Assembly: GCA_021287185.1 (NCBI GenBank)
Contig: JAJTAZ010000003.1
Span: 41,959-105,958, forward strand
Length of the DNA: 64,000 bases
Direction: 5' to 3'
From: Burkholderiales bacterium
GTDB taxonomy: Bacteria; Pseudomonadota; Gammaproteobacteria; Burkholderiales; Burkholderiaceae
The position numbers and the translations under genes were made by a program. A model generated the notes under the pieces. It was not told where the DNA came from, searched no databases, and saw nothing but the letters and a program-made list of their open reading frames with translations. Shown here piece after piece: positions 1 to 8,443 of the stretch (its first letter is position 1; the number at the start of each line of letters is the position of its first letter).

Positions 1-1947
1 GTGTCGAATGTGTCGTTCTCGTTCCGTGGCAACGAGCCTGTGCGCGAAGCGATACACACGGTGTTTCTTTACCACGCGATTGCCGCGGGCATGGACATGG
101 GGATTGTCAACGCGGGGCAACTCGGTGTTTATAACGATTTAGACCCTTTGCTCAAAGAGCGCGTTGAGGATGTGGTGCTCAACCGCCGCCCCGATGCGAC
201 TGAACGATTACTCGAGATTGCCGAGCAATTCAAAGGTGATGGCAAAAAAACCGAGATCAACCTTGCATGGCGTGATTTGCCTGTACAAGAGCGTTTGACG
301 CATTCCTTGGTGCACGGCATCACGCAGTTTATTGAGGAAGACACTGAAGAATGCCGCCTCACCGCCGCACGTCCCATCGAGGTTATTGAAGGCCCGCTGA
401 TGAACGGCATGGGCGTGGTCGGTGATTTGTTTGGCGAGGGTAAGATGTTTTTACCACAGGTGGTCAAATCCGCCCGCGTGATGAAGCAAGCCGTGGCACA
501 TCTGATTCCATTTATCGAGCAGGAAAAAGCCGATGCGATTGCGCGTGGCGACGCGCAGGCCTCGCGCTCACAAGCGCGCGTGGTGATGGCAACGGTCAAA
601 GGCGATGTGCATGACATTGGTAAAAACATCGTCACTGTGGTTTTGCAATGCAATAATTTTGAAGTTGAAAACATGGGTGTGATGGTACCGTGTGCACAAA
701 TTCTGGCAAAGGCCAAAGAATTACAAGCCGATGTGATTGGTCTGTCGGGCTTAATCACGCCATCTTTAGAAGAAATGACCTATGTCGCCCAAGAAATGGA
801 GCGCGATGAATATTTCCGTTCGCGCCAAATTCCATTGATGATTGGCGGCGCGACTACCTCTCGCGTGCACACTGCCGTGAAAATCGCGCCGCACTACAGC
901 GGGCCTGTGGTTTGGGTTCCCGATGCGTCGCGCTCGGTGACGGTGTTGCAACAAATTTTAAGCAACCGCGAAGCATTTTTGGTTGAGCACAATGCCGAAT
1001 ACGAGCGCGTGCGCACGCAACACGCCAACAAAAAAGGACAAACCCTCATCAGTGCAGAGCAAGCACGCGCCAATAAATTACAGATTGATTGGGCAGACTA
1101 CACGCCGCCCAAACCCACTTTGCTGGGTCGCCAAGTGATTGAGGACATGGACATCGCCACGCTCGTGCCCTACATCGACTGGACACCGTTTTTTCAAACG
1201 TGGGATCTCATCGGCACGTATCCAAAAATTTTTGACGACGCCGTCGTGGGCACACACGCCAAAGCGGTGTTTGACGATGCGCAAAAAATGCTCAAAAAAA
1301 TCGTTGCTGAAAAATGGCTCACCGCCAAAGGCGTATATGGCTTGTATCCAGCAAACGCCGTCAATGATGATGAAATCGTAGTATATACAGATGAATCAAA
1401 AACTCAGGAATTGCTGCGCTGGAATTCGGGTCGTCAACGCAATGAAAAACCCATTATCGATGGTGTACGCCGTCCGAATCTGTCGTTGGCGGATTTTGTC
1501 GCACCAAGTGAATCAGGTAAAGCCGACTACGTTGGAATGTTTGCGGTCACTGCGGGTTTGGATATGGAACAGCGCATTGCGCAATTTGAAGCCGCGCACG
1601 ATGACTACAACAGCATCATGTTTAAAGCGTTGGCAGACCGATTGGTTGAGGCTTTTGCCGAATACCTGCACGAAAAAATCCGTAAAGTCGATTGGGGCTA
1701 CGCACCCGATGAGCAGTTGAGCGCACACGAACTGATTAAGGAACAATATCAAGGCATCCGTCCCGCCCCAGGTTACCCTGCCTGCCCTGCGCACGAAATC
1801 AAAACCGATGTGTTCCGTGTGCTCAATGCGAATGCAATTGGCATGCGTTTGACCGAAAGCCTTGCGATGTGGCCTGCCTCGTCAATCAGTGGGTTTTATT
1901 TCTCACATCCTGATTCCCGCTATTTTAATGTTGGGACAACGATGTAA
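1..1947 (+). CDS. metH: Cobalamin-dependent methionine synthase, C-terminal part (5' end outside window)
   Basis: MetH moves the methyl group of 5-methyltetrahydrofolate to homocysteine through methylcobalamin in the cytoplasm. The frame is open to the left edge, so the GTG at base 1 is not necessarily the start. In order one sees the end of the pterin-binding domain (VNAGQL at 36-41), the cap helices, the B12 domain with the cobalt-ligand motif D202-x-H204-x-x-G207, and the reactivation domain with RPAPGY at 587-592, which holds S-adenosylmethionine in E. coli MetH. The protein stops soon after HPDSRYF, while E. coli MetH continues roughly 35 residues past the equivalent site. A terminator follows within 11 bases, so the short C-terminus looks real rather than a simple frameshift. 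Confidence 0.95.
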   Translation: MSNVSFSFRGNEPVREAIHTVFLYHAIAAGMDMGIVNAGQLGVYNDLDPLLKERVEDVVLNRRPDATERLLEIAEQFKGDGKKTEINLAWRDLPVQERLTHSLVHGITQFIEEDTEECRLTAARPIEVIEGPLMNGMGVVGDLFGEGKMFLPQVVKSARVMKQAVAHLIPFIEQEKADAIARGDAQASRSQARVVMATVKGDVHDIGKNIVTVVLQCNNFEVENMGVMVPCAQILAKAKELQADVIGLSGLITPSLEEMTYVAQEMERDEYFRSRQIPLMIGGATTSRVHTAVKIAPHYSGPVVWVPDASRSVTVLQQILSNREAFLVEHNAEYERVRTQHANKKGQTLISAEQARANKLQIDWADYTPPKPTLLGRQVIEDMDIATLVPYIDWTPFFQTWDLIGTYPKIFDDAVVGTHAKAVFDDAQKMLKKIVAEKWLTAKGVYGLYPANAVNDDEIVVYTDESKTQELLRWNSGRQRNEKPIIDGVRRPNLSLADFVAPSESGKADYVGMFAVTAGLDMEQRIAQFEAAHDDYNSIMFKALADRLVEAFAEYLHEKIRKVDWGYAPDEQLSAHELIKEQYQGIRPAPGYPACPAHEIKTDVFRVLNANAIGMRLTESLAMWPASSISGFYFSHPDSRYFNVGTTM

Positions 1948-1957
1948 ATGGCAAAAT

Positions 1958-1992
1958 AAAAAACGGAACGGAGATTATCCGTCCCGTTTTTA
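1958..1992. terminator. Bidirectional intrinsic terminator after metH and the DUF1508 gene
   Basis: The arms AAACGGAACGGA and TCCGTCCCGTTT form a 12-13 bp stem with one mismatch around the loop GATTA, and T runs lie on both sides. It sits between two convergent genes and can end transcription from either. Confidence 0.85.
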
Positions 1993-2027
1993 AAACCACT
2001 TGTTACAACCATAAAATTATTGCGTGC

Positions 2028-2357
2028 TTAGGCTTCAACAACGGGCGCATCGGGCGCATTGGTTTTGACAGATGCGATGCCATTTTCCATGGCCGCCACA
2101 CTGCTGTAATACTCGCTGCGGCCAATTTCTTGACCGTTGGCTGCTTTGAGTTTGAAATAGGGCTCGCCATTTTTGTTTTCTGTTCGCTCATAACGTCCAT
2201 CGTCTGGTGCATTCTTTCGCACCGATTCAATGCCATTTTCCGCAGCTGCTTTGGTTTTATACAACTCACTGGTCAAAATCACTTGGCCATTCCCCGCCTT
2301 GAGATTGAACATGAATTGACCATCTTTAGCCGTTTTTAACTCGAATTTTCCAGCCAT
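2028..2357 (-). CDS. YegP-family DUF1508 protein, two tandem repeats
   Basis: This 109-residue protein consists of two copies of the DUF1508 unit, one at about 4-50 and one at about 55-102. Each copy has the pattern F-x-L-K-A-x-N-G-Q-x-I followed by S-E-x-Y and a G-I-x-S-V-x-x-N-A ending, as in E. coli YegP. The molecular function of the family is not established; a protein-binding or stress-related role is often assumed. The start is supported by AAGGAG seven bases upstream. It is transcribed alone, convergent with metH. No signal peptide or membrane segment is seen, so it should be cytoplasmic. Confidence 0.9.
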   Translation of the reverse strand: MAGKFELKTAKDGQFMFNLKAGNGQVILTSELYKTKAAAENGIESVRKNAPDDGRYERTENKNGEPYFKLKAANGQEIGRSEYYSSVAAMENGIASVKTNAPDAPVVEA

Positions 2358-2597
2358 TTGCGCACTCCTTTATTTGGGTTTGTCGGGTACTGCTCGTTGG
2401 ATTGTACTATTTTTGTCATGAGATGTTGTTAAGAGGCGCGAAAATTTTGTATCCGAATGTATCGGTGCAATCGGTCTGTATTCTCTAAAAACACGGTTTC
2501 CTGTTGTGGTGGTGGGTGGGAAATCTTACAATATCGCTTGGTAATTTTGTCATCGGTTTTAGACCGATGATTCATCTATCTCAAACAAGGAAACGCT

Positions 2598-3158
2598 ATG
2601 AAAAAATTGACCACTGCGCGCGTTGCAGCATTGAGTATTGTTGCTGTTGTTGCTTTAAGCGCCTGCGATAAAAAACACGATATGCCACACAAAGACATGG
2701 CTGAGCACACACCGCCAGTTGCCGCAAGCCCAATGGCCGATATGCCCAGCGAAATTCGTATGGCGGGCGATATGAAGGTTGAGGTACAAGGTGCTTGGGC
2801 ACGTGCAACTGTTGAAGGTCAAAATATGGGCGGTGCATTTGTCAACTTAACCACAGACCAAGATGCCACACTGGTAGGTGCGAGTTCGTCCGTATCCGAT
2901 CAAGTGGAGTTACACACCATGAAAATGGATGGGGAAAAAATGGTCATGGCGCCAGTGCCGAGTATCGCACTGCCTGCGAACACCAAAGTGGAACTCAAAC
3001 CTGGTAGTTTGCACATCATGTTTATGGGTTTGAAAGCCCCTTTAAAAGAAGGGCAAACCGTCACGCTGAAGTTAGAGATTAAAAACAAGGCGGGTCAATC
3101 GCATTTCTTGGAAATCCAAGCACCTGTTAAGGCCGTTGCGCAGCAAATGAAATCATAA
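2598..3158 (+). CDS. PCuAC-family periplasmic copper chaperone, lipoprotein
   Basis: The 186-residue product starts with a lipoprotein signal ending in the lipobox L20-S-A-C23, then a His/Met-rich linker (about 26-50), then a PCuAC domain (about 58-180). The family motif H-x-M, a further Met, then H-x-M is present as H106-T-M108, M115 and H139-I-M141. Such proteins bind Cu(I) in the periplasm and help deliver copper to cytochrome oxidase or take part in copper tolerance. The extra His/Met linker could add metal-binding capacity, which is inference. AAGGA precedes the ATG. The gene stands alone, with a strong terminator downstream, and is convergent with the sensor kinase gene. Confidence 0.9.
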   Translation: MKKLTTARVAALSIVAVVALSACDKKHDMPHKDMAEHTPPVAASPMADMPSEIRMAGDMKVEVQGAWARATVEGQNMGGAFVNLTTDQDATLVGASSSVSDQVELHTMKMDGEKMVMAPVPSIALPANTKVELKPGSLHIMFMGLKAPLKEGQTVTLKLEIKNKAGQSHFLEIQAPVKAVAQQMKS

Positions 3159-3185
3159 CTTGCGTTGAATGCCAAACGAATAGAT

Positions 3186-3220
3186 AAGGGCTCAATATCC
3201 ATATTGAGCCCTTGTTTTTG
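3186..3220 (+). terminator. Intrinsic terminator of the copper chaperone gene
   Basis: A perfect 13-bp stem (AAGGGCTCAATAT and its complement, loop CC) is followed by GTTTTTG, 27 bases after the stop codon of the chaperone gene. The opposite strand lacks a T run. Confidence 0.9.
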
Positions 3221-3242
3221 AGTCATGCAAAACCCACAATCA

Positions 3243-4487
3243 CTACAACCACACCACCAAGTGCATGGCTGTATTTTTGGGCGATACAATTCTTGCACCA
3301 CCACCATGACGTTCAGCGATTTTTTTTACCAAAGACAAACCCAAACCCGCACCGTTTTGTGAACGATGGGCACGCACAAATGGTTCAAACAAATCATTCG
3401 GATTGTCCAATTTAACCCCCTGCCCGTGGTCAGTAAAATGAATTTCTGCTCGTGCGCCCGCCTGAACACCTGTCGTTGCAACACGCACCTCAACGGGTGG
3501 CAAACCATATTTGAACGCATTTTCCACCGCATTGCGCACCAATCGGCGCAATAACTTTGGATTACCTTGTATCGTCGTAGATTGCCCACTGACGACAACG
3601 TCTTGATAATGCGCGCACTCTTCCGCCACCAAAGCAAGTAAATCGACCGTCTCCATCGGCATCTGCGTGGTGTCTTGGTCATAAGCATCCAGCCGACTGG
3701 AGAGCAAAATCCCTTCTATCATTTCATCCAGCTCGCTGATGTCTTGCTCAATTTCGGTTTTGCGTTTTGCTTGACGCACGTCGTGCTGATCGGTTTTGAG
3801 CATTTCCACACTCATGCGGATGCGCGTCAATGGTGTGCGCAACTCGTGTGAAGCATTGGCAAGCATCATTTTATTGGTTCGCACAAGTTCTTCAATTTTT
3901 GCTGCCGCACGATTGAAACTGCCAGCCAATTTAGCAACTTCGTCATTGCCTTGTACAGGCACGCGCGCGGATAAATCACCTTGTCCCCATTGCTCCACAC
4001 CTGCGTTGAGTAATTCCAATCGTCGGGTCAAGCGGCGTGTCAGTGGCAATGCGGTCAATGCCACCGCACCCAATAGAATCAATAATCCCGTGATAAATGC
4101 CCACGCCATCGATGGCTGATTACCATGTTTGCCACGTGGAGGTGGCTGAATCAGGGCAGTACGTCCACCAGACAAGGGCACTTCAAATTTTGGTCCAAAA
4201 TCGCGTTGTTCACCAACACGTGCCACTGTTTGCCCTTGTGCATTGAGCAAAGAAACACTCAAGGGAGTATTGTGCGTGAGTTGCGTTAATACGCGCTGTT
4301 GCTCGGCGATGGAGGCATCGGCTGGGGGCAAAGCATTTTGGATGAGTTGCCCAATCGTATCAAATCGCCCACCTGAACGCTCCTCGCGGTCATCCAGCGT
4401 GCGCCACAACAGGGCAGTCGCCAGTGCGAAAATGACGATGCTGGCAAGCACTGCGAGGTAAATTTTAAAGTACAGTCTTTGTTTCAT
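3243..4487 (-). CDS. CpxA-like sensor histidine kinase
   Basis: This 414-residue inner-membrane kinase has two membrane segments (about 5-27 and 127-150) enclosing a short periplasmic sensor of about 100 residues, then a HAMP linker, a HisKA dimerization domain with the phosphoacceptor H214 in ASHELRTPLTR, and an ATPase domain with N box and GxG motifs (GQGVKL, GAGLGLSLVKK). I chose the ATG that reads MKQRLYF because AGG lies about nine bases upstream; a TTG six codons earlier is also in frame. It follows the response regulator gene by 33 bases, so the two form one operon. The adjoining Spy/CpxP-like gene and the CpxR-type boxes suggest an envelope-stress system. The CpxA assignment is by context. 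Confidence 0.88.
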   Translation of the reverse strand: MKQRLYFKIYLAVLASIVIFALATALLWRTLDDREERSGGRFDTIGQLIQNALPPADASIAEQQRVLTQLTHNTPLSVSLLNAQGQTVARVGEQRDFGPKFEVPLSGGRTALIQPPPRGKHGNQPSMAWAFITGLLILLGAVALTALPLTRRLTRRLELLNAGVEQWGQGDLSARVPVQGNDEVAKLAGSFNRAAAKIEELVRTNKMMLANASHELRTPLTRIRMSVEMLKTDQHDVRQAKRKTEIEQDISELDEMIEGILLSSRLDAYDQDTTQMPMETVDLLALVAEECAHYQDVVVSGQSTTIQGNPKLLRRLVRNAVENAFKYGLPPVEVRVATTGVQAGARAEIHFTDHGQGVKLDNPNDLFEPFVRAHRSQNGAGLGLSLVKKIAERHGGGARIVSPKNTAMHLVVWL

Positions 4488-4520
4488 CACGCTAACCTTG
4501 ACCAAATTGAATCAATTGGT

Positions 4521-5219
4521 TCAATCTTGCTGCTTGGCAAACACATAACCCGCCCCGCGCACGGTCAAAATGCGCTTGGGATGTTTTGCATCATCCTCAA
4601 TCACCGCACGCAGACGCGAAATGTGCACATCAATTGAGCGATCAAACGCTTCCAACGATTGATTTTTTAATTGTTCAATCAAAAATTCGCGCGTGAGCAC
4701 ACGCCCCGCACGCTCGGCCAACACCATCAGCAAATCATATTGATAACTGGTCATCTCGCACAGTTGACCATCCAAATGCACCTCGCGCGCACCAGGATGA
4801 ATGCTCAGCCGACCAAAGTTCAACGCATCTGAAGGCGCAGTGTTATGCGCAGAAACGCCTCGGCGCAAAATCGCCCGCAAGCGTGCGAGCAATTCACGAG
4901 GTTCAAATGGCTTGGGCAAATAATCATCCGCGCCCATTTCCAATCCAACAATTCTGTCCATCGCATCGCCGCGCGCAGTCAGCATGAGTATGGGGGTGTT
5001 GTCGGTTGCGCGGATTTTTTGACACACCGCCAGTCCATCCATATCGGGCAACATCAAGTCTAAAATAATGGCGTCAATGGGGCTACTCGAATCATGCACG
5101 CGCGCCAAACCTTCTGTACCTGTCAGTGCATGAGTGATTTGAAAGCCCGCATCCGCGAGGTATTCAACCACCAATGCGCCCAAACGCTCGTCATCTTCAA
5201 TCAATAATAAATGTTGCAT
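4521..5219 (-). CDS. OmpR-family response regulator, CpxR-like
   Basis: The 232-residue protein has a receiver domain with the acidic pocket D9-D10, phosphoacceptor D54, T81 and K103, followed by an OmpR/PhoB winged-helix domain (about 130-228). Phosphorylation by the kinase encoded just downstream should activate DNA binding. No clear Shine-Dalgarno sequence precedes the ATG. The nearby Spy/CpxP-like gene, and two copies of GTAAA-N5-GTAAA, which is the binding consensus of E. coli CpxR, make CpxR the best-fitting relative. A RstA-type regulator is an alternative, since family naming from the receiver domain alone is weak. Confidence 0.9.
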   Translation of the reverse strand: MQHLLLIEDDERLGALVVEYLADAGFQITHALTGTEGLARVHDSSSPIDAIILDLMLPDMDGLAVCQKIRATDNTPILMLTARGDAMDRIVGLEMGADDYLPKPFEPRELLARLRAILRRGVSAHNTAPSDALNFGRLSIHPGAREVHLDGQLCEMTSYQYDLLMVLAERAGRVLTREFLIEQLKNQSLEAFDRSIDVHISRLRAVIEDDAKHPKRILTVRGAGYVFAKQQD

Positions 5220-5316
5220 CGTGTTTTTTTACGTGTCAATGATGAGACATTGTATGCCAAACTGGAGACGCAATTCATTCGGATTGGCAATCACATCCCC
5301 AATGATTTACAGTCAC

Positions 5317-5348
5317 GAACGGGCTTTATGGTTGCCCAAAGCCCGTTC
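5317..5348. repeat. Inverted repeat between the regulator and Spy-like genes
   Basis: An 11-bp perfect stem (GAACGGGCTTT and its complement) with a 10-base loop lies just past the stop codon of the Spy-like gene. It lacks a T run on the far side in either direction, so it is a weak or Rho-aided terminator at best, or an mRNA-stabilizing hairpin. Confidence 0.5.
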
Positions 5349-5363
5349 ATCCCCAAAAAAACA

Positions 5364-5996
5364 TTACCAAGGACGCATCGGCATCCTATTCGCCAATTGG
5401 GCGCGTTGCTCGGGTGTGAGTACCTGAGCCGCCTCTATCATGGCTTGGCTCATCTGTTTACTTTGCTCATCCATGAATTGAATTTGACTGGCGCGCACTT
5501 GCTCCACGGCCGCCGTATCAATTGGGTTTGCGCTCAACAATTCAATCGTTTTTTGACGCATGGACTGCATCGCTGTGCGGCGAGTGGTTTGGTCTTGGTT
5601 CAATCTACTGGCAATTTCGTTGAGTTTTTTCTTTTGCTCATCGGTCGCATTGACTTTATCAGCGATGCGTTCAATCATTTGAGGCGAAAATCCACCGCCG
5701 CGCATACCATCCATTGGAGATCCCGCAAAATCACCTTGCATCTCATAGGAATGCTGCATGCCCATGCGACCACGCGCATCATCACGCATGCGCTCATGTG
5801 TACATGCACGACCAATCAAACCGCCAACCAATAATGCGCCAATCAGCATCAAAGGCATTAGCCAGCACCGACGACCGCGTCCGTGGCAATGACGACCTCG
5901 CTGGCAGGTTTTAACGGATTCGTCCGCAGTATTGGCCGCGGTTTGGGTGACATTGTCGGTGACAGTGTCTGTGCTCGGTTGGGTGTTGGTGTTCAT
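5364..5996 (-). CDS. Spy/CpxP-family periplasmic protein, membrane-anchored
   Basis: The 210-residue product has a Cys/His/Arg-rich cytoplasmic start (RGRHCHGRGRRC), a single membrane segment (LMLIGALLVGGLIG) and a periplasmic helical region carrying an LTxxQ-type motif near the end (LTPEQRAQL). Such motifs typify the Spy/CpxP/ZraP family of periplasmic chaperones and stress sensors. The start reading MNTNTQ is chosen because AGGAG lies five bases before it; an in-frame ATG lies six codons upstream. Unlike E. coli Spy it keeps an uncleaved anchor. A CpxR-type box lies about 85-100 bases upstream, and the gene adjoins a CpxRA-like pair, so it is probably a target and possibly a feedback partner of that pair. 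Confidence 0.82.
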   Translation of the reverse strand: MNTNTQPSTDTVTDNVTQTAANTADESVKTCQRGRHCHGRGRRCWLMPLMLIGALLVGGLIGRACTHERMRDDARGRMGMQHSYEMQGDFAGSPMDGMRGGGFSPQMIERIADKVNATDEQKKKLNEIASRLNQDQTTRRTAMQSMRQKTIELLSANPIDTAAVEQVRASQIQFMDEQSKQMSQAMIEAAQVLTPEQRAQLANRMPMRPW

Positions 5997-6078
5997 GTGT
6001 GCTCCTTTATTCAATATTCAAGCAATGACTTGATGTTGACACTTTATCGACTGCGTGTATCTGAAATATTGCGTGCAC

Positions 6079-6093
6079 GTAAAGTTTTGTAAA
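6079..6093. promoter_or_regulatory. CpxR-type box upstream of the Spy-like gene
   Basis: The sequence GTAAAGTTTTGTAAA matches the E. coli CpxR consensus GTAAA-N5-GTAAA exactly. The same 15 bases occur upstream of the RND efflux operon. It is placed 83 bases before the start codon of the Spy-like gene on the minus strand, in the short space between that gene and the rpsT terminator. Confidence 0.6.
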
Positions 6094-6114
6094 GGTACTA
6101 TTGAACTTAAAACA

Positions 6115-6144
6115 AAAAAGCGAAACCCGTCGGTTTCGCTTTTT
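6115..6144 (-). terminator. Intrinsic terminator of rpsT
   Basis: A 13-bp stem of AAAAAGCGAAACC and its complement with the loop CGTC ends in a T run on the minus strand, 22 bases after the rpsT stop codon. Confidence 0.9.
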
Positions 6145-6166
6145 GTACAAGCACATCACTCAAACA

Positions 6167-6433
6167 TTAGGCAACCATTGCTTTCACACTGGCTGACAAA
6201 CGGCTTTTATGACGTGCCGCTTTGTTTTTGTGAACGATTTTTTTGTCTGCAATTGAATCAATCACTGACTGAGCTTTCGCGAAAGCGGCTTGAGCGGCTG
6301 CTTTATCGCCTGCATCCACTGCTTTACGCACGTTTTTAACCGCCGTGCGGTATTCAGAGCGCAAAGATGAGTTGTGCGCGTTCTGTTTAACGGCTTGACG
6401 AGCGCGTTTGCGCGCCTGTGCTGAATTTGCCAT
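6167..6433 (-). CDS. rpsT: 30S ribosomal protein S20
   Basis: The 88-residue, Lys/Arg/Ala-rich helical protein begins [14 protein letters not shown] and ends in a typical S20 C-terminus. It binds 16S rRNA early in 30S assembly. AAGGATTAAAGC precedes the ATG. The divergent arrangement with murJ is common in betaproteobacteria. A 26-bp perfect palindrome sits in the untranslated leader 86 bases upstream of the start, which might relate to control of S20 synthesis; this is inference only. Length and sequence are normal for the family. Confidence 0.97.
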   Translation of the reverse strand: MANSAQARKRARQAVKQNAHNSSLRSEYRTAVKNVRKAVDAGDKAAAQAAFAKAQSVIDSIADKKIVHKNKAARHKSRLSASVKAMVA

Positions 6434-6771
6434 GCTTTAATCCTTTAAAATATTCAAATTGAAAATCGATTTTCTATTGCAGGTAAACGAGTTACCGATC
6501 TTAATGCGTCCTGAGAAAGCAGGCATTTTGCGCAAAATGCCTGCTCAACGCGACCCGAACAACATCTTTTATATGTACTCAATTGCGTGAGACACACACA
6601 ATCAGCAACATAAAAAACTCGAGCGTATTAAGAAAATAGCTGTAAAATATAACACTTTTTGCGCATTCTGGCAATGTGTTTTAACGGAAAGATGCAATTA
6701 GTCTCGTTCACACATCAGCGGTCACGTGCGTTTAACCCAATTACAATTTTTTCTAACACCGACACACCCTC
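6434..6771. other. Divergent intergenic region rpsT/murJ (338 bp)
   Basis: No gene is seen here. The region holds the rpsT leader with a perfect palindrome, and AT-rich stretches on both sides that probably contain the rpsT and murJ promoters. No hexamer pair with correct spacing was convincing enough to call. Confidence 0.6.
6519..6544. repeat. 26-bp perfect palindrome in the rpsT leader
   Basis: GCAGGCATTTT, the loop GCGC and the exact complement form an 11-bp hairpin. On the minus strand, the direction of rpsT, it is followed by TTTCTC, a poor T run. It may act as an attenuator, an operator or an RNA stability element. Confidence 0.6.
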
Positions 6772-8334
6772 ATGAATTTACTCAGAACACTGGCATCCGT
6801 CAGTGGCTTTACGCTGCTGTCCCGAATAACTGGTTTGATGCGCGAGATGTTGGTCGCTTCAATTTTCGGCGCGGGAGCCACCACAGACGCGTTTTTCGTT
6901 GCGTTTCGCATTCCCAACCTATTGCGTCGTTTGTTTGCCGAAGGCGCATTCTCGCAAGCATTCATCCCCGTTTTAGGACAAAGCAAAGCGACCGATGGTG
7001 AAGCCAAAACCAAGGTATTGATCGACCGAACCGCCACGTTGCTGTTTTGGGTGGTGACACTCATTACGATTTTGGGCATCGTTGGTGCCTCAGGCGTGAT
7101 GTGGGTGATGGCTCATGCCATGCAAGCAGGCACTGAGCGTTATGAATATTCGCGCACCATGACGCAAATTATGTTTCCGTACATTATTTTTATGTCATTA
7201 ATCGCCCTATCCTCTGGCATTTTGAATACTTGGAAAAACTTTTCCACGCCTGCATTTACCCCTGTGCTGCTGAATATTGCGGTGATTTGCGCAGCCATTT
7301 TCTTGGCTCCGCATTTTAATCCGCCGATTTACGCTTTGACCATCGGTGTGATTGTGGGCGGTTTGTTGCAGTTGGGTTGGCAAATTCCCGCTTTGATGAA
7401 AATCGGTATGTTGCCACGCATTTCATTTCATTTGATGACTGCGTTGCGCGATCCACAGGTGCGTAAAATTTTAAAATTGATGTTGCCCGCGACTTTGGCC
7501 GTTTCGGTGGCGCAAATCAGTCTCATCATCAACACCAACTGGGCTGCCAGTTTGGGCAATGGCGCAGTTTCATGGATTTCGTATGCCGATCGCTTGATGG
7601 AGTTTCCCACGGGGATGCTTGGCGTGGCACTGGGCACGATTTTATTGCCCAGCCTAACGCGCGCCCACGCCTCTGGCGATATACAAGAATACAAAAAATT
7701 ATTGCACTGGGGATTGCGTTTGACCTTATTGTTGGCTTTGCCTGCCGCAGTCGGCTTAGGGGTTTTGGCTGTACCATTGACCAGCACCTTGTTTCAACAT
7801 GGTCGTTTTAATGCAGTGGATGTACAAAAAACCGCGCAGGCTTTGACCATGTATTCTTTTGGCTTGCTGGGTTTAATTTCAGTGAAAATTTTAGCCAGTG
7901 CCTATTACGCCAAACAGGATATTCTCACCCCTGTACTCATTGGTATTGGTGTGTTGATTGCCACGCAATTGATGAATGTGTTGTTTGTACCTTATTTACA
8001 ACACGCAGGTTTGTCCTTGTCGATTGGTTTGGGGGCTTGTTTAAATGCTTTGATTTTGGTGTTTTTACTAAGTCGCCGCGGCATGCTCGGCAACATTAGC
8101 GATTGGCTCAGCTTCATTGCTAAAATCTCACTGGCGGTGTTTGTCATGGCGGTGGTCGCCTATTTCAGTAGCCATCAGGTCAATTGGTTGTCGATGAACC
8201 ATGGTTTTACCGCCATGCTCCAACGCGCTTTATGGCTGGTGGCAGTGATTTGTGTCAGCGCAGTGGCTTACTTTGCCGTGCTGTTTGCTGCGGGTTTTCG
8301 CATGAGCGATTTTCGTTTGGTCAGCCACGCTTAA
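6772..8334 (+). CDS. murJ: Lipid II flippase MurJ
   Basis: The 520-residue polytopic membrane protein of the MviN/MurJ family flips lipid II across the inner membrane for peptidoglycan synthesis. The N-terminus (SGFTLLSRITGLMREML) and the following GAGATTDAFFVAFRIPNLLRRLFAEGAF region carry the conserved Arg and the R-x-F-A-E-G-A-F signature of the family. About 14 hydrophobic segments are visible and the length is usual. The gene is transcribed alone, divergent from rpsT, and no clear terminator follows. It belongs functionally with the mre-mrdA-rodA cluster farther along. Confidence 0.96.
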   Translation: MNLLRTLASVSGFTLLSRITGLMREMLVASIFGAGATTDAFFVAFRIPNLLRRLFAEGAFSQAFIPVLGQSKATDGEAKTKVLIDRTATLLFWVVTLITILGIVGASGVMWVMAHAMQAGTERYEYSRTMTQIMFPYIIFMSLIALSSGILNTWKNFSTPAFTPVLLNIAVICAAIFLAPHFNPPIYALTIGVIVGGLLQLGWQIPALMKIGMLPRISFHLMTALRDPQVRKILKLMLPATLAVSVAQISLIINTNWAASLGNGAVSWISYADRLMEFPTGMLGVALGTILLPSLTRAHASGDIQEYKKLLHWGLRLTLLLALPAAVGLGVLAVPLTSTLFQHGRFNAVDVQKTAQALTMYSFGLLGLISVKILASAYYAKQDILTPVLIGIGVLIATQLMNVLFVPYLQHAGLSLSIGLGACLNALILVFLLSRRGMLGNISDWLSFIAKISLAVFVMAVVAYFSSHQVNWLSMNHGFTAMLQRALWLVAVICVSAVAYFAVLFAAGFRMSDFRLVSHA

Positions 8335-8344
8335 GTTCACCCAT

Positions 8345-8359
8345 GTAAAGTTTTGTAAA
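8345..8359 (+). promoter_or_regulatory. CpxR-type box upstream of the RND efflux operon
   Basis: GTAAAGTTTTGTAAA is identical to the box upstream of the Spy-like gene. A possible -10 (TAAAAT, 8398-8403) without a good -35 lies downstream, which would place the box centre near -58. That spacing suits an activator site. Confidence 0.6.
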
Positions 8360-8443
8360 AGCTGGAGTACATGCACGTTTTCTACCTTAATTTGCTTTAA
8401 AATCCAGCCGTTCATATTCATCAAAATTTAATATTGGCTCGTT

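Noticed and set aside
5317..5348. Intrinsic terminator for the Spy-like gene
   Set aside because: The stem is good but no T run follows it in either direction; listed only as an inverted repeat.
5211..5834. A plus-strand open frame of about 200 codons
   Set aside because: It runs antisense to the Spy/CpxP-like gene, which has a ribosome site, a membrane segment and a family motif.
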